The notes: a model not told the origin generated them from the letters alone. A DNA stretch of 64,000 nt from Desulforhopalus sp. IMCC35007 (GCF_005116575.1 NZ_SWCN01000010.1:62001-126000), one strand, 5' to 3'; positions 1 through 10,443 are shown, counted from the first letter of the stretch. Made by a program: numbers and translations.

Positions 1-743
1 ACCGCCCGGAGAAAAGCCTCGTGTGTAGTCTCACGAAGACCGGCGGTAGGAATAATTATGGCCGGATCACATCCCGTCATATCGGAGGCGGCCACAAACG
101 CAAATATCGAATTATTGATTTCAAACGTAATAAAATTGATATTGATGCAAAAGTTGTGGCAATTGAATATGATCCTAACCGTTCAGCAAATATTGCATTG
201 CTCAGTTACAAAGACGGAGAAAAGAGGTATATACTCTCACCTGATGGAATTTCAGTAGGTGATACCGTCGTTGCAGGTGACAATGTTGATATTCAGCCAG
301 GTAACTGTCTACCACTTGCGAACATTCCCCTTGGTACAATCATTCATAACATTGAGATGAAGATTGGCAAAGGTGCTCAAATGGTCCGTAGTGCTGGAAC
401 CAGTGCACAGCTTATGGCCAAGGAGGGTGGGTATGTACTTGTACGTCTGCCATCCGGTGAGGTTCGTAAGTTCAACAACACCTGTCGTGCCTGTGTCGGT
501 CAGGTCGGTAACCGGGAGCACGAAAGTCAGAAACTCGGAAAGGCGGGACGTAACCGCTGGAAGGGTATTCGACCACATGTTCGTGGAGTTGCAATGAATC
601 CTGTTGATCACCCAATGGGCGGTGGTGAAGGAAAGAGTTCAGGTGGTCGACATCCTTGTAGTCCATGGGGACAACCATCCAAGGGATTCAAGACCAGGAC
701 AAAGAAGGCTTCTGACAAAATGATTGTCAAGAAGAGATCATAA
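1..743 (+). CDS. rplB: 50S ribosomal protein L2, 5' truncated
   Basis: L2 is a primary 23S rRNA-binding protein needed for subunit association and peptidyl transfer. The frame is open from base 3 (RPEKS, then KTGGRNN) and carries the hallmark C-terminal [13 protein letters not shown] segment and the basic tail ending KKRS. The N-terminal part lies outside the window, so the in-frame GTG at 21 is not the real start. rpsS follows after 17 bp in the S10 operon order. Confidence 0.97.
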   Translation, partial: RPEKSLVCSLTKTGGRNNYGRITSRHIGGGHKRKYRIIDFKRNKIDIDAKVVAIEYDPNRSANIALLSYKDGEKRYILSPDGISVGDTVVAGDNVDIQPGNCLPLANIPLGTIIHNIEMKIGKGAQMVRSAGTSAQLMAKEGGYVLVRLPSGEVRKFNNTCRACVGQVGNREHESQKLGKAGRNRWKGIRPHVRGVAMNPVDHPMGGGEGKSSGGRHPCSPWGQPSKGFKTRTKKASDKMIVKKRS

Positions 744-760
744 GGTAAAAGGGGTTAAGT

Positions 761-1036
761 ATGTCACGCTCAATTAAAAAGGGTCCTTTCATTGATGATC
801 ATCTTCAACGCAAAGTTGAAAACGCTGTTGAAAGTGGTTCAAGAAAAGTCATAAAAACCTGGTCGAGACGTTCTGATATCAGTCCTGACATGGTTGGACT
901 CACATTTGCTGTACATAATGGGAAAAAATTTATTCCTGTATTTGTCACTGAAAACATGGTGGGTCACAAACTTGGTGAGTTTTCACCAACCAGAACCTAT
1001 TATGGCCATTCAGCTGATAAGAAGGGTAAGAGATAA
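761..1036 (+). CDS. rpsS: 30S ribosomal protein S19
   Basis: Small-subunit head protein near the A site. At 91 aa it has family length, with the N-terminal [10 protein letters not shown] and the conserved HNGKKFIPV and GHKLGEF segments. The ATG follows an AAGGGG-type ribosome binding site. It sits between rplB and rplV as in most bacteria. Confidence 0.97.
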   Translation: MSRSIKKGPFIDDHLQRKVENAVESGSRKVIKTWSRRSDISPDMVGLTFAVHNGKKFIPVFVTENMVGHKLGEFSPTRTYYGHSADKKGKR

Positions 1037-1084
1037 TAAGAGACCGCTACTGGTTTCGGGTACGACTCATCAGGAGTAAAGACT

Positions 1085-1417
1085 ATGGAAGCAAAAGCCG
1101 TAGGAAAATATATTAGAATTTCACCACAGAAAGCTCGACTTGTAGCCGACGTGGTGCGGGGAATGGGAGTTGATCAAGCTATCACTACTCTTAGATTTAT
1201 GCCTAAAAAAGGGGCTGCTATTCTTCAAAAAGTTATCGAATCAGCAGTTGCGAATGCCACGCAGGACGAAGCAACTGACGTCGATAAACTTTATGTAAAA
1301 ACTATCTTCATAGATGGTGGACCTTCCCTCAAACGGATTCGTCCAAGAGCACAGGGCAGAGCTACAGGGATTATTAAAAGATCAAGCCATATTACTGTAG
1401 TTTTGGATGAGAATTAG
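1085..1417 (+). CDS. rplV: 50S ribosomal protein L22
   Basis: L22 lines the nascent peptide exit tunnel. The 110-aa product has the family's [14 protein letters not shown] start and the C-terminal beta-hairpin region (RPRAQGRA) that reaches into the tunnel. A GGAG-type Shine-Dalgarno lies just before the ATG. A 71-bp gap to rpsC follows. Confidence 0.96.
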   Translation: MEAKAVGKYIRISPQKARLVADVVRGMGVDQAITTLRFMPKKGAAILQKVIESAVANATQDEATDVDKLYVKTIFIDGGPSLKRIRPRAQGRATGIIKRSSHITVVLDEN

Positions 1418-1488
1418 TCGGTTTTCCTATAGGGGAAAATGGGACTTATTATTACTTAATTGAACAATGGATTTGTTGGAGGACTGTT

Positions 1489-2139
1489 TTGGGGCAGAAG
1501 ATTAATCCACACGGACTGAGACTGAATATTACCCGGACTTGGGATTCAATCTGGTATGCTGATAAAGAATATTCCACATATTTGATTGAAGACCAGAAAT
1601 TGAAAAAGTTTCTCAAAAAGCGCCTACAGCATGCCGGCCTTTCAAAGGTTAAAATCGAGCGCACTGGAGAGCAGGTTCGTATCAAGCTTTTCACTGCTCG
1701 TCCCGGAATTGTTATCGGTAAAAAAGGCGCTGAAATTGAGATTCTCAAACTAGAACTCGAAAAGCTCATATCTAGAAAGATTACTCTGGATATCCAAGAA
1801 GTGCGCAGACCTGAAGCGGATGCTCAGCTTGTTGCAGAAAACATTGCTCAGCAGCTCATCAGAAGAGTCGCTTTTCGTAGAGCAATGAAAAAAGCTGTAA
1901 GCTCAGCTTTACGATTTGGTGTACAGGGAATTAAAATTTCCTGCTCCGGTCGTTTAGGTGGTGCTGAGATGTCTCGATGTGAATGGGTGAGAGAAGGAAG
2001 AGTTCCTCTTCACACTCTTCGTGCAGACGTTGATTACGCCCTAGCCGAAGCCAATACTACTTATGGCATCATTGGTGTAAAGGTATGGATATTTAATGGT
2101 GAAGTACTGAGTGAGAACGATGCAGTAACTGCGCAATAA
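1489..2139 (+). CDS. rpsC: 30S ribosomal protein S3 (TTG start)
   Basis: S3 forms part of the mRNA entry channel. The protein (216 aa) begins [11 protein letters not shown] and contains the KH-type [11 protein letters not shown] loop and the C-terminal [10 protein letters not shown] motif. No ATG fits the conserved N-terminus. The start is a TTG at 1489 placed after a strong GGAGGA ribosome binding site. Confidence 0.96.
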   Translation: MGQKINPHGLRLNITRTWDSIWYADKEYSTYLIEDQKLKKFLKKRLQHAGLSKVKIERTGEQVRIKLFTARPGIVIGKKGAEIEILKLELEKLISRKITLDIQEVRRPEADAQLVAENIAQQLIRRVAFRRAMKKAVSSALRFGVQGIKISCSGRLGGAEMSRCEWVREGRVPLHTLRADVDYALAEANTTYGIIGVKVWIFNGEVLSENDAVTAQ

Positions 2140-2180
2140 CAGTTTTGCAAGAAAGTTCCATTATATATTTGGAGTAAATG

Positions 2181-2597
2181 ATGTTAAGTCCTAAAAAGGT
2201 TAAACATAGAAAAGTATTTAAAGCGAGAATGAAGGGTGAGGCGCATCGTGGCTCTTCTATCGCTTTTGGTGACTATGCACTAAAAGCAACCTGTTGCGGT
2301 TATATGAGTAATCAGCAAATCGAAGCTGCTCGTATCACCATTAACAGGACAATGAAGCGTGGTGGAAAAGTCTGGATTCGTGTTTTTCCGGATAAGCCAC
2401 TTACCGCAAAACCTGCTGAAACCCGTATGGGTAAAGGTAAAGGTGCTCCAGATTCATGGGTTGCGGTTATTAGGCCTGGTGCGATTTTATACGAAATCAC
2501 TGGTGTTAGTGAGGAAATTGCATTAAAAGCACTCAGACTTGCTGGTAATAAGTTACCATTTTCTACCAAAGTAATAACAAAAAGGAATACGTTATGA
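2181..2597 (+). CDS. rplP: 50S ribosomal protein L16
   Basis: L16 shapes the A-site tRNA and factor-binding region of the large subunit. The 138-aa protein starts [11 protein letters not shown], as in the family. The ATG at 2178 immediately before it is less well spaced from the GGAG at about 2170. The conserved [12 protein letters not shown] segment is present. Its stop overlaps the rpmC start by 4 nt, suggesting translational coupling. Confidence 0.96.
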   Translation: MLSPKKVKHRKVFKARMKGEAHRGSSIAFGDYALKATCCGYMSNQQIEAARITINRTMKRGGKVWIRVFPDKPLTAKPAETRMGKGKGAPDSWVAVIRPGAILYEITGVSEEIALKALRLAGNKLPFSTKVITKRNTL

Positions 2598-2782
2598 AAA
2601 CGGAAGAAATCCGTAAAGCGTCTGCTGAAGAGCTCGAGAAAAAATTAAAGGATCTTCGCGAAGAATTGGGCAACCTCAATTTTCAGCACAAGATTCGTCC
2701 ACTTGAAGACTCTTCTAGACTTAAGAAAATTAGAAAAGACATTGCTAGAATCGAGACCATAAAAAAACAAGCTAGTAACTAA
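2594..2782 (+). CDS. rpmC: 50S ribosomal protein L29
   Basis: A small helical hairpin protein near the tunnel exit. The 62-aa product is charged and helical, with the [14 protein letters not shown] signature and a C-terminal [10 protein letters not shown] helix. The ATG overlaps the rplP stop (ATGA). Confidence 0.95.
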   Translation: MKTEEIRKASAEELEKKLKDLREELGNLNFQHKIRPLEDSSRLKKIRKDIARIETIKKQASN

Positions 2783-2847
2783 ACATGGTTTGAAAATTTA
2801 TTTTTGGTATGGCCAGGTTCTAAAAAACATCACTATTTGACTAAATT

Positions 2848-3108
2848 ATGAGTGAAATAACAAAAGCTAGAAAGACAAGAACCGGTTCTGTTGTAAGCAA
2901 CAGAATGGAGAAGAGTGTTGTCGTTCGGGTAGAGCGCAAGGTTCGCCATAAACTCTATGGCAAATTCATGAAAACCTGTGTCAAGTACTTGGCAGACGAT
3001 CCTGAGAACCGTTGCAACATTGGCGACACTGTTGAAATTGAAGAGTGTCGTCCACTGAGTAAGAGAAAAAGGTGGCGGGTTAAAAATATCCTGGAACAGG
3101 CAGTTTAA
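2848..3108 (+). CDS. rpsQ: 30S ribosomal protein S17
   Basis: S17 binds 16S rRNA helix 11 early in assembly. The 86-aa OB-fold protein has the GSVVSNRMEKSVVVRVER and GDTVEIEECRPLSKRKRW motifs. The 65-bp gap before it has no obvious ribosome binding site, but the N-terminus matches family length. Confidence 0.95.
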   Translation: MSEITKARKTRTGSVVSNRMEKSVVVRVERKVRHKLYGKFMKTCVKYLADDPENRCNIGDTVEIEECRPLSKRKRWRVKNILEQAV

Positions 3109-3163
3109 TGGTCTTCACTGATCACAATTAAGTGTCGTTTCAGATGAGATTTCAGGTGATATT

Positions 3164-3532
3164 ATGATACAGACAGAAACAGTTTTGAATGTTGCTGATA
3201 ATTCCGGAGCCAAGAAAGTTCTTTGTATTCGGGTTCTTGGTGGAACAGGGAAACGTTATGCAACAATTGGCGACGTTATCGTTGTTACAGTTAAAGAAGC
3301 TATTCCCAATGCTAAAGTAAAAAAAGGCGATGTCATGAAAGCCGTTATCGTACGTACAGCCAAAGAAATGCGGCGTATGGACGAGACATGGGTTAAATTT
3401 GATGACAATGCAGCAGTTATGCTTGCAGCAAACGGTGAGCCTGTTGGAACCCGTATTTTTGGGCCGGTAGCAAGAGAATTAAGAAACCAAGGTTTCATGA
3501 AAATTATATCATTGGCCCCTGAAGCACTGTAA
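3164..3532 (+). CDS. rplN: 50S ribosomal protein L14
   Basis: L14 forms an intersubunit bridge. The 122-aa protein has a canonical N-terminus ([18 protein letters not shown]) and the typical FGPVARELR near the C-terminus. The ribosome binding site is weak (AGGTGAT). Confidence 0.97.
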   Translation: MIQTETVLNVADNSGAKKVLCIRVLGGTGKRYATIGDVIVVTVKEAIPNAKVKKGDVMKAVIVRTAKEMRRMDETWVKFDDNAAVMLAANGEPVGTRIFGPVARELRNQGFMKIISLAPEAL

Positions 3533-3585
3533 AGAAAAGTACTGTTTACGGGCAATAGATACATTGATTGAATAAAGGTATAACA

Positions 3586-3921
3586 ATGAGACAAGGTAAA
3601 ACATACCTGAGAAAAAATGATCAGGTTGAAGTAATTGCCGGAAAAGATAAGGGCAGGGTTGGTAAAGTACTACGTGTCATTAAAGATAAAGACAAGGTAG
3701 TTGTTGAGCGCATTAATATGATTAAGCGCCACACCAAGCCACAGGAGATGAACCAGCAGGGGCAGATCGTAGAAAAAGAAGCTCCTATTCATGTTTCCAA
3801 TCTTCTGCTCATTTGTCCCGAGTGCACCAAGACCGGTCGCATAGGAAAGAAGATCCTCGATGATGGCACCAAAGTACGGTATTGCAAGAGCTGTGGCGAA
3901 TCCATCGAGTCTAAATCATAG
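3586..3921 (+). CDS. rplX: 50S ribosomal protein L24
   Basis: L24 is an assembly-initiating protein with a KOW motif ([18 protein letters not shown]-terminal third). The ATG at 3586 follows AAAGG and gives the family start MRQGKTY. An in-frame TTG at 3568 would add six non-conserved residues. The C-terminal half keeps two cysteine pairs (CPEC, CKSC), consistent with a zinc-ribbon-like tail. Confidence 0.95.
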   Translation: MRQGKTYLRKNDQVEVIAGKDKGRVGKVLRVIKDKDKVVVERINMIKRHTKPQEMNQQGQIVEKEAPIHVSNLLLICPECTKTGRIGKKILDDGTKVRYCKSCGESIESKS

Positions 3922-3951
3922 ATTATCAAATACGATACGCTAGGAGTCATC

Positions 3952-4491
3952 ATGGGTGCGCTTAAAGATATTTACAACAACGAGTGTGTACCAGCACTCA
4001 AAGAGGAATTTGGTTATACAAATGCTATGCAGATTCCTCAGATTAAAAAAATTGTTCTTAATATGGGACTTGGAGAAGCAGTTACCAATCCAAAAATAGT
4101 TGAGGGTGCCGCAGAGGAACTCACAAGGATTTCTGGACAGAAAGCTGTTATTACCAAGGCCAAAAAATCCATTGCTACTTTTAAACTTCGTGAAGGAATG
4201 CCAATCGGTTGTTGCGTTACTCTTCGCGGAGATAAGATGTTTGATTTTTTAAGTAAGCTTATAAATATAGCTCTTCCACGGGTACGTGATTTTCGTGGCG
4301 TCTCACCAAAAGGTTTTGATGGACGTGGGAACTATTCAATGGGTGTTCAGGAGCAAATTATTTTTCCTGAGATTGATTACGATAAAATTGACAAAATCAA
4401 AGGTTTAAATATTACGATAGTGACCTCAGCAAACACCAATGAAGAGGGACTTTCTCTTCTGAAGATGCTTGGGATGCCATTTAAGAAGTAA
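3952..4491 (+). CDS. rplE: 50S ribosomal protein L5
   Basis: L5 binds 5S rRNA and contacts the P-site tRNA. The 179-aa protein carries the family segments [11 protein letters not shown] and [14 protein letters not shown], plus the [16 protein letters not shown] block. An AGGAG ribosome binding site precedes the ATG. Confidence 0.97.
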   Translation: MGALKDIYNNECVPALKEEFGYTNAMQIPQIKKIVLNMGLGEAVTNPKIVEGAAEELTRISGQKAVITKAKKSIATFKLREGMPIGCCVTLRGDKMFDFLSKLINIALPRVRDFRGVSPKGFDGRGNYSMGVQEQIIFPEIDYDKIDKIKGLNITIVTSANTNEEGLSLLKMLGMPFKK

Positions 4492-4538
4492 GCCTTATTA
4501 TAAAAGTTTATTTAAATAGAGAGAATTTGGAGGTCGGT

Positions 4539-4724
4539 TTGGCTAAAAAATCCATTATTGCAAAATCACAACGCAAGCCAAAATTTGGTGTACGTAAATA
4601 TAATAGGTGTCCGCTTTGTGGTCGCCCAAGAAGTTTCATCAGAAAATTTGGTATTTGTAGAATCTGCTTTCGTAAACTGGCGTCAAGCGGAGAAATTACC
4701 GGTGTAACCAAGTCGAGCTGGTAA
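4539..4724 (+). CDS. rpsN: 30S ribosomal protein S14, zinc-binding type (TTG start)
   Basis: A short 61-aa S14 (type Z) with two CxxC pairs, CPLC and CRIC, expected to bind one zinc ion. The start is the TTG at 4539 after GGAGG. An upstream in-frame TTG at 4527 overlaps the ribosome binding site itself and is rejected. No longer zinc-free S14 is in this window. Confidence 0.95.
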   Translation: MAKKSIIAKSQRKPKFGVRKYNRCPLCGRPRSFIRKFGICRICFRKLASSGEITGVTKSSW

Positions 4725-4784
4725 TATTAACCTTCATCTCTGTTTGATATTGTTTACAAATTTGAAAAATAAGGAGTGTTCGCT

Positions 4785-5183
4785 ATGTCTATGAGCGATC
4801 CACTGGCAGACATGCTGACCAGGATAAGAAATGGTGTTATGGTGAAATTTGAGTCTGTAGAGATGCCAAGCTCAAATGTAAAGGTGAGTGTGGCTAAAGT
4901 CCTAAAAGACGAAGGTTATATTACCAATTACGCTGTGGTTAAGGGCGATGTTCAAGATACCTTGAAAATTGATCTGAAATACGGCCCAAACAAAGAAGCG
5001 GTTATCACGGGTATTAAACGTGTGAGTAAACCAGGTTTGCGCAAATATATTGGTGCAAACAGCATTCCTAAAGTTCTTAATGGACTTGGAATTGCAATTG
5101 TTTCCACTTCCAAGGGGGTTGTTACTGATACAGTTGCACGATCCCTGAACGTTGGTGGAGAGATAATTTGTGAGGTCTGGTAG
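4785..5183 (+). CDS. rpsH: 30S ribosomal protein S8
   Basis: S8 organises the 16S central domain. The 132-aa protein has [15 protein letters not shown] and ends with the family C-terminus (GGEIICEVW). The ATG at 4785 is chosen because AAGGAG lies 8-9 nt upstream. The in-frame GTG at 4776 overlaps that site. Confidence 0.96.
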   Translation: MSMSDPLADMLTRIRNGVMVKFESVEMPSSNVKVSVAKVLKDEGYITNYAVVKGDVQDTLKIDLKYGPNKEAVITGIKRVSKPGLRKYIGANSIPKVLNGLGIAIVSTSKGVVTDTVARSLNVGGEIICEVW

Positions 5184-5206
5184 ACCCGCTGATAACGGAG
5201 GAAATT

Positions 5207-5746
5207 ATGTCTCGTATTGGTAAGCAACCAATCAACGTGCCAGCTGGTGTTAAAATTGATCTGAAAGATCAAAAAATATCTGTCACCGGCCCTAAAGGTA
5301 CGTTAGATCGTGACATTATCGATGAAATTGAAGTCTCTATTGCCGATAATGTCATAGAAGTTAAAAATCGTGTTGAAACAACAAAAGTAAATGCTTTTCG
5401 TGGTCTGACACGTAGCCTGATTAACAACATGGTAATTGGTGTTGTTGATGGTTTCAAGAAAGTTTTAATAATTGAAGGCGTTGGTTACAAGGCTAATGTA
5501 AGTGGATCCACGCTGACGCTTAACGTTGGATACTCTAATGCGGTCGAGTTCAATCTTCCAAAGGAGGTTTCCGCGAAAGTTGATGGAAACACCAAGATCA
5601 CATTGGAATGCATAGATAAAGAGCTACTTGGACTTGTTGCCTCAAAGATTCGCCAGATTAAAAAACCTGAGCCTTATAAGGGCAAGGGGATTCGCTACGA
5701 AGATGAACATATCGTAAGAAAAGTAGGTAAAGCTGGCGCTAAATAA
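5207..5746 (+). CDS. rplF: 50S ribosomal protein L6
   Basis: L6 lies at the base of the stalk and contacts the sarcin-ricin loop. The 179-aa protein shows MSRIGKQPI and the C-terminal signature KPEPYKGKGIRYEDE. The gap to rpsH is 23 bp and holds a GGAGG ribosome binding site. Confidence 0.97.
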   Translation: MSRIGKQPINVPAGVKIDLKDQKISVTGPKGTLDRDIIDEIEVSIADNVIEVKNRVETTKVNAFRGLTRSLINNMVIGVVDGFKKVLIIEGVGYKANVSGSTLTLNVGYSNAVEFNLPKEVSAKVDGNTKITLECIDKELLGLVASKIRQIKKPEPYKGKGIRYEDEHIVRKVGKAGAK

Positions 5747-5791
5747 TTTAAAATGGCCAATAGGCTGTAATAAAATTAACGGTAAAAAGTA

Positions 5792-6157
5792 ATGGCTAGA
5801 ACAAATCCAAAGACAATAGCTCGTGCAAAACGTGTTCGCAGAATCAGAAAGAAGATCACTGGAACTATTGAGCGTCCTCGTTTACGCATTTTTAAAAGCA
5901 ACAAGCACATTTATGCACAGATCATCAATGATACCGAGGGCAAAACGCTGGTATCGATGTCCACTGTTGATAAAGAATATACCCCTGGTGAGGTGACCAA
6001 AAAAGTTGATGTTGCCAAGGTGGTTGGTGTGATGTTAGCAACGAGAGCGAAAGCTGCAGGTATCACTAAAGTAGTTTTCGACAGGGGCGGATCGGTATAT
6101 CACGGTAGAGTTAAGTCACTTTCCGAGGGTGCTCGGGAAGGTGGCCTGGAATTTTAA
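5792..6157 (+). CDS. rplR: 50S ribosomal protein L18
   Basis: L18 binds 5S rRNA with L5 and L25. The 121-aa protein has the basic N-terminus ([14 protein letters not shown]) and the [15 protein letters not shown] motif near its end. It keeps its place between rplF and rpsE. Confidence 0.96.
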   Translation: MARTNPKTIARAKRVRRIRKKITGTIERPRLRIFKSNKHIYAQIINDTEGKTLVSMSTVDKEYTPGEVTKKVDVAKVVGVMLATRAKAAGITKVVFDRGGSVYHGRVKSLSEGAREGGLEF

Positions 6158-6184
6158 TGATTTATAGAATAACGGGGGTGCCCC

Positions 6185-6697
6185 TTGTCTGATTTTAAGC
6201 GTTCCAAAAGTGTTGCTACTGAGGAACTGATTGAAAAGATTGTTTTCATCAACCGTGTAGCAAAGGTTGTAAAGGGTGGTCGTAGATTCAGCTTTAGCGC
6301 AATTATTGTCGTAGGTGATGGCAATGGTAAAGTTGGCTATGGTCTGGGCAAAGCAAATCAAGTACCTGACGCAATACGTAAAGGTGTTGAGAAAGCGCGC
6401 AAAAGCATGTTCGATGTCTCTTTAACCGATGTATCGATTCCCCATCAGGTTACTGGACATTTCGGAGCTGGAAAAGTGCTGCTCAAGCCAGCATCTGCCG
6501 GTACGGGTCTTATTGCAGGTGGTCCTGTACGTGCCGTCCTGGAAGCAGCTGGCGTGTCTAACGTATTAACCAAGTGCCTTGGCTCTCATAATCCTCATAA
6601 TATGGTTAAGGCAACGTTAGAAGGGCTTAAGCAACTGCGTACAGCTCAAAGTATTGCCGATTTACGTGGAAAAACAGTAGAAGAAATTACAGCATAA
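6185..6697 (+). CDS. rpsE: 30S ribosomal protein S5 (TTG start)
   Basis: S5 acts in translational accuracy and mRNA unwinding at the entry site. The 170-aa protein has the S5 dsRBD-like N-domain ([19 protein letters not shown]) and C-domain [12 protein letters not shown]. The start is a TTG preceded by GGGGTG; no ATG is available upstream of the conserved N-terminus. Confidence 0.96.
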   Translation: MSDFKRSKSVATEELIEKIVFINRVAKVVKGGRRFSFSAIIVVGDGNGKVGYGLGKANQVPDAIRKGVEKARKSMFDVSLTDVSIPHQVTGHFGAGKVLLKPASAGTGLIAGGPVRAVLEAAGVSNVLTKCLGSHNPHNMVKATLEGLKQLRTAQSIADLRGKTVEEITA

Positions 6698-6764
6698 TTT
6701 CAGCTAACCTGGTCTAGGAAAATTAGACAGGGGGTTGAGTAATAATATAATAGAAGGTAGTCAG

Positions 6765-6947
6765 ATGGCCGAGACAATTACATTTACTCTCGTTAAGAGT
6801 GGCATTGGGAGTACTAAAAAAATCAATGCAACCCTGACAGGGCTTGGGCTCACCAAAATGAACAAGAAAATCACAAGAAAAGATACCGCAGAGATTCGTG
6901 GTATGCTCAAAAAAGTATCGCATCTTGTAAAAGTAGAGGAGATATAG
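6765..6947 (+). CDS. rpmD: 50S ribosomal protein L30
   Basis: A 60-aa L30 with VKSGIGSTKKINATL followed by the GLTKMNKK region. The ATG at 6765 matches the family start. In-frame upstream codons from 6735 would add ten unconserved residues. One base separates its stop from the rplO start. Confidence 0.94.
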   Translation: MAETITFTLVKSGIGSTKKINATLTGLGLTKMNKKITRKDTAEIRGMLKKVSHLVKVEEI

Positions 6948-6948
6948 C

Positions 6949-7392
6949 ATGTTAACGTTAGGTAATCTTTCTCCTAAAGAAGGCTCCACCAAGCAGGTTA
7001 AAAGACTTGGTCGTGGACCAGGTAGTGGACACGGTAAAACTGCCGGTCGAGGTCATAAGGGTTTTAAAGCAAGATCTGGATCCGGAGTTAAGCCAGGCTT
7101 TGAAGGCGGTCAGATGCCACTTCAAAGACGTCTACCCAAAAGAGGTTTTACCAATATATTCAAAGCTGAGTATTCTCTTGTTTCTTTGAGTCAGCTTGAT
7201 TCTTTTGAAAAGGACTCTGTTGTTACTGTAGACGCACTCGTTGCTGCAGGATTTGTTAAAAAGAACAATCTTGTCAAGGTTCTCGCAAACGGGGAGCTTA
7301 AAACTGCATTAACCGTAGAGGTAAACAAAGCATCTGCAAGTGCAAAAGCACAAATTGAAGCTGCTGGTGGTACTCTTAAAATTATAGAATAA
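6949..7392 (+). CDS. rplO: 50S ribosomal protein L15
   Basis: L15 is a late-assembly protein of the large subunit core. The 147-aa protein has a glycine-rich, basic N-terminal extension (GRGPGSGHGKTAGRGHKG) and a globular C-terminal domain. It lies one base after rpmD and upstream of secY, its usual neighbour. Confidence 0.97.
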   Translation: MLTLGNLSPKEGSTKQVKRLGRGPGSGHGKTAGRGHKGFKARSGSGVKPGFEGGQMPLQRRLPKRGFTNIFKAEYSLVSLSQLDSFEKDSVVTVDALVAAGFVKKNNLVKVLANGELKTALTVEVNKASASAKAQIEAAGGTLKIIE

Positions 7393-7455
7393 GAATACGA
7401 CTTTTTGTAAAGACCTTGACACTTAATATTTTTTGAAAGGCTATAGGTACGATTA

Positions 7456-8760
7456 ATGAGTGGATTGCAGAGTGCTGCAAATATTCCGGAGCTACGTAGG
7501 AGAGTTTTTTTTACGCTCATCATGCTGGCTGTTTACCGGATTGGAGTTCAAATTCCAACACCAGGGATTAATGGAGAGGCATTATCAGCATTTTTTAATC
7601 AAAATGCTGGAACACTCTTTGGTATGTTCAATATGTTTTCGGGTGGTGCCTTAGAGAATTTCTCCATTTTTGCACTTGGTATTATGCCTTACATCAGTGC
7701 GTCTATTATCATTCAACTCCTTACCGTTGTAATTCCCCAGCTTGAGGCGCTCAAGAAAGAAGGTCAGGCTGGAAATAGAAAAATTACCCAGTACACTCGA
7801 TACGGGACCGTAGTATTGAGTGTCATTCAGGGAACATTTATAGCGACAGGTCTACAAGGAATGACAGGACCCGGGGGAGAGGCGATTGTCCTTCAACCTG
7901 GGATCCAATTCCAGCTTATGACCATGCTAACCCTAACCTCAGGCACAGCTTTTATAATGTGGCTAGGTGAGCAGATGACGGAGAGAGGTATCGGAAATGG
8001 TATTTCCCTGATCATTTTTGCGGGTATCGTAGCACGTGGGCCTGCTGCAATTGTTAACTCAATTCAGCTGGTTCAGGCAGGCGAGATTCCAATGTTCTTT
8101 GTGCCATTTTTAGTATTGTTTATGTTCGCAGTCGTAGCCATTATCGTGTTTTTCGAAACCTCTCAGCGACGGATACCGATTCAGTACGCTAAAAGAGTCG
8201 TTGGTAGGAAAGTATATGGTGGTCAAAGCTCACATCTGCCCCTGAAAATAAACGTCTCCGGGGTTATACCACCGATTTTTGCTTCTTCAATTATGATGTT
8301 TCCAGCAACTATTGGAAGTTTTATCCAGATTGATTGGGTGCAGAGAGTTTCCGCTGCCATGTCACCAGGCACCGTTTATTATTACATCTGTTATATAGGT
8401 ATGATTGTTTTTTTCTGCTTCTTTTACACAGCAGTAACATTCAAGCCCGACGATGTCGCTGAAAATTTAAAGAAGAACGGCGGTTTTATTCCAGGTATCC
8501 GTCCTGGCAAAAGGACTGCTGAGTTTATAGATAAAGTGCTGACCAGGCTAACGGTAGTCGGTGCAATATATCTTAGTGCTGTTTGTGTGTTACCGACCTT
8601 ACTTATTCAACAGTTTAATATTCCCTTTTTCTTTGGTGGTACTGCCCTACTCATTGTAGTCGGAGTTGGGATCGATACAATTTCGCAGATTGAGTCGCAC
8701 CTTCACATGAGGAATTACGAAGGTTTTATGAAGCAGGGTAAGATTAAAGGAAGAAAATAA
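7456..8760 (+). CDS. secY: Sec translocon channel subunit SecY
   Basis: The pore-forming subunit of the SecYEG protein-conducting channel in the inner membrane. The 434-aa protein has ten hydrophobic segments. SecY landmarks include GIMPYISASIIIQLL, the cytosolic QTIERG-type loop (TERGIGNGISL) and the basic cytosolic region around RRIPIQYAKR. Length equals the usual 430-445 aa. It is co-transcribed with rplO and followed 2 bp later by map. Confidence 0.97.
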   Translation: MSGLQSAANIPELRRRVFFTLIMLAVYRIGVQIPTPGINGEALSAFFNQNAGTLFGMFNMFSGGALENFSIFALGIMPYISASIIIQLLTVVIPQLEALKKEGQAGNRKITQYTRYGTVVLSVIQGTFIATGLQGMTGPGGEAIVLQPGIQFQLMTMLTLTSGTAFIMWLGEQMTERGIGNGISLIIFAGIVARGPAAIVNSIQLVQAGEIPMFFVPFLVLFMFAVVAIIVFFETSQRRIPIQYAKRVVGRKVYGGQSSHLPLKINVSGVIPPIFASSIMMFPATIGSFIQIDWVQRVSAAMSPGTVYYYICYIGMIVFFCFFYTAVTFKPDDVAENLKKNGGFIPGIRPGKRTAEFIDKVLTRLTVVGAIYLSAVCVLPTLLIQQFNIPFFFGGTALLIVVGVGIDTISQIESHLHMRNYEGFMKQGKIKGRK

Positions 8761-8762
8761 AG

Positions 8763-9554
8763 GTGACTGGTTCGGAAGGAGTTGATAAGGATAAAAAATC
8801 TATCCTTATCAAATCTCCAAATGATATCCTGGTCATGCAGGAAGCCAATCAGATTGTTGCTCAAACTCTTCAGTTGGTAAAAAAAAATGTCGAACCCGGT
8901 ATTACGACATGGGATTTAGATAAGATTGCAGAAGAATTCTGTCTTTCGAAAAAATCACAACCAGCATTCAAGGGATACAGAGGTTTTCCAGGATCACTTT
9001 GCGTTTCTATTAATGAAGAGGTTGTACATGGTATACCTTCTAGGAAACGAAAATTGAAGAAGGGAGATATCATCTCGGTTGATTTTGGAGTTCTATACAA
9101 TGGATTTTACGGTGACTCAGCCATAACTGTAGAAGTAGGAACTGTTAGGGAAGATATTAGTAGATTAGTAAAAGTTACACAAGAATCGCTTGAAAAAGGC
9201 ATTGAGCAAGCTGTTGTTGGAAATAGAATTTCTGATATTTCCCAGGCGGTTCAGAAGTGCGCTGAAGGCAACGGTTTTTCAATTGTCCGGCAATTCGTAG
9301 GTCATGGTATTGGGCGGTCTCTCCATGAGGCGCCTGAAATTCCTAATTTTTATCAGGGGGAAAGAACCCCCAGGTTAATGCCTGGAATGGTTTTGGCTAT
9401 TGAACCGATGGTTAATTTAGGAACATCCAAAGTCAAAGTACTGCGAGACGGGTGGACAGTTATTACCGCTGATAAAAAACCATCAGCTCATTTTGAACAT
9501 TCTGTGGCAGTTACAGAAAAGGGCCCTCTGGTACTAAGTTCCTGGGGAAATTAA
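8763..9554 (+). CDS. map: type I methionine aminopeptidase (GTG start)
   Basis: Removes the initiator methionine from nascent proteins in the cytosol, using a dinuclear metal centre. The 263-aa protein shows the pita-bread ligands in context: DFGVLYNGFYGDSA (two Asp), GHGIGRSLHE (His), EPMVNLG (Glu) and FEHSVAVTE (Glu). The GTG lies 2 bp after the secY stop with AAAGG inside the stop region. An alternative internal start cannot be excluded. Confidence 0.94.
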   Translation: MTGSEGVDKDKKSILIKSPNDILVMQEANQIVAQTLQLVKKNVEPGITTWDLDKIAEEFCLSKKSQPAFKGYRGFPGSLCVSINEEVVHGIPSRKRKLKKGDIISVDFGVLYNGFYGDSAITVEVGTVREDISRLVKVTQESLEKGIEQAVVGNRISDISQAVQKCAEGNGFSIVRQFVGHGIGRSLHEAPEIPNFYQGERTPRLMPGMVLAIEPMVNLGTSKVKVLRDGWTVITADKKPSAHFEHSVAVTEKGPLVLSSWGN

Positions 9555-9641
9555 CAGATCCAAAAAAAAATCTTCTCTTATCGGAAGAAATGCTGTATAT
9601 TGATCCGTTTTTAATTGAAACTATGATCCTCCAGGAATACC

Positions 9642-9878
9642 ATGGCAAAAGAAGAAGCTATTGAAGTTGAAGGTACTATTATTGAGCCGCTACCTAATGC
9701 AATGTTTCGTGTTGAATTAGATAACGGTCATAAGGTCCTCGCTCATATCTCAGGAAAGATGCGTATGCATTTTATTAAAATACTACCTGGTGATAGGGTG
9801 ACTATAGAACTCTCTCCTTACGATTTGACAAGGGGTAGGGTTACATTTCGGGCGAAAAATGCCAAAAAGAAAAAATAG
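9642..9878 (+). CDS. infA: translation initiation factor IF-1
   Basis: IF-1 binds the 30S A site during initiation. The 78-aa OB-fold protein has the family core [20 protein letters not shown] and [17 protein letters not shown], with a slightly longer lysine-rich tail than the usual 72 aa. rpmJ follows after 14 bp. Confidence 0.97.
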   Translation: MAKEEAIEVEGTIIEPLPNAMFRVELDNGHKVLAHISGKMRMHFIKILPGDRVTIELSPYDLTRGRVTFRAKNAKKKK

Positions 9879-9892
9879 AGAGTTCGTTCATC

Positions 9893-10006
9893 ATGAAAGT
9901 ACGCGCATCTGTAAAAAAAATGTGTAGTGATTGTAAAATATTCAAACGTAACGGTGTCGTTCGCGTTTCCTGTAAAATTAAAAAACATAAACAGAGGCAG
10001 GGATAA
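9893..10006 (+). CDS. rpmJ: 50S ribosomal protein L36
   Basis: A 37-aa protein beginning [11 protein letters not shown] with the zinc-ribbon ligands of the C+ form (CSDC, then C and H in SCKIKKH) and ending RQG. It is real because of this motif and its position between infA and rpsM. Confidence 0.95.
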   Translation: MKVRASVKKMCSDCKIFKRNGVVRVSCKIKKHKQRQG

Positions 10007-10053
10007 AGCACTTTTACCGCTAATTTAACCTACTTCTCTTAAGGAGATATGTC

Positions 10054-10419
10054 TTGGCACGTATAGCAGGAATTGACCTTCCAAAAAATAAACATATGGA
10101 TCGAGCGTTAACCTATATCCACGGTATAGGCCTAACCTCAGCAAGAAACATTTTAGACAAAGTTGACCTCCCGTACACTATGAATAGTGACGATCTTGAT
10201 GGTGACGATGTAAACAGAATCAGAAAGGTACTCGAAGACGAATACGTCGTTGAAGGTGATCGTCGTAGAGAAGTTTCTATGGATATCAAACGTCTAACTG
10301 ATTCTGGCTGCTATCGTGGTCGTAGGCATCGCATGGGTCTTCCGGTTCGTGGTCAGAAGACCAAGACAAATGCACGTACTCGAAAAGGTCCGCGTAAGGG
10401 TGCGGGCCGTCGCAAGTAA
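10054..10419 (+). CDS. rpsM: 30S ribosomal protein S13 (TTG start)
   Basis: S13 contacts the P-site tRNA and bridges to the large subunit. The 121-aa protein begins [10 protein letters not shown] and contains [10 protein letters not shown] and the basic C-terminal [17 protein letters not shown]. The start is TTG after AAGGAGAT. Confidence 0.97.
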   Translation: MARIAGIDLPKNKHMDRALTYIHGIGLTSARNILDKVDLPYTMNSDDLDGDDVNRIRKVLEDEYVVEGDRRREVSMDIKRLTDSGCYRGRRHRMGLPVRGQKTKTNARTRKGPRKGAGRRK

Positions 10420-10443
10420 TTGAACTATATACAGGTGTAGAAT

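Noticed and set aside
21-743. GTG at 21 as start of rplB
   Set aside because: The L2-like sequence continues upstream to the window edge, so the gene is simply cut.
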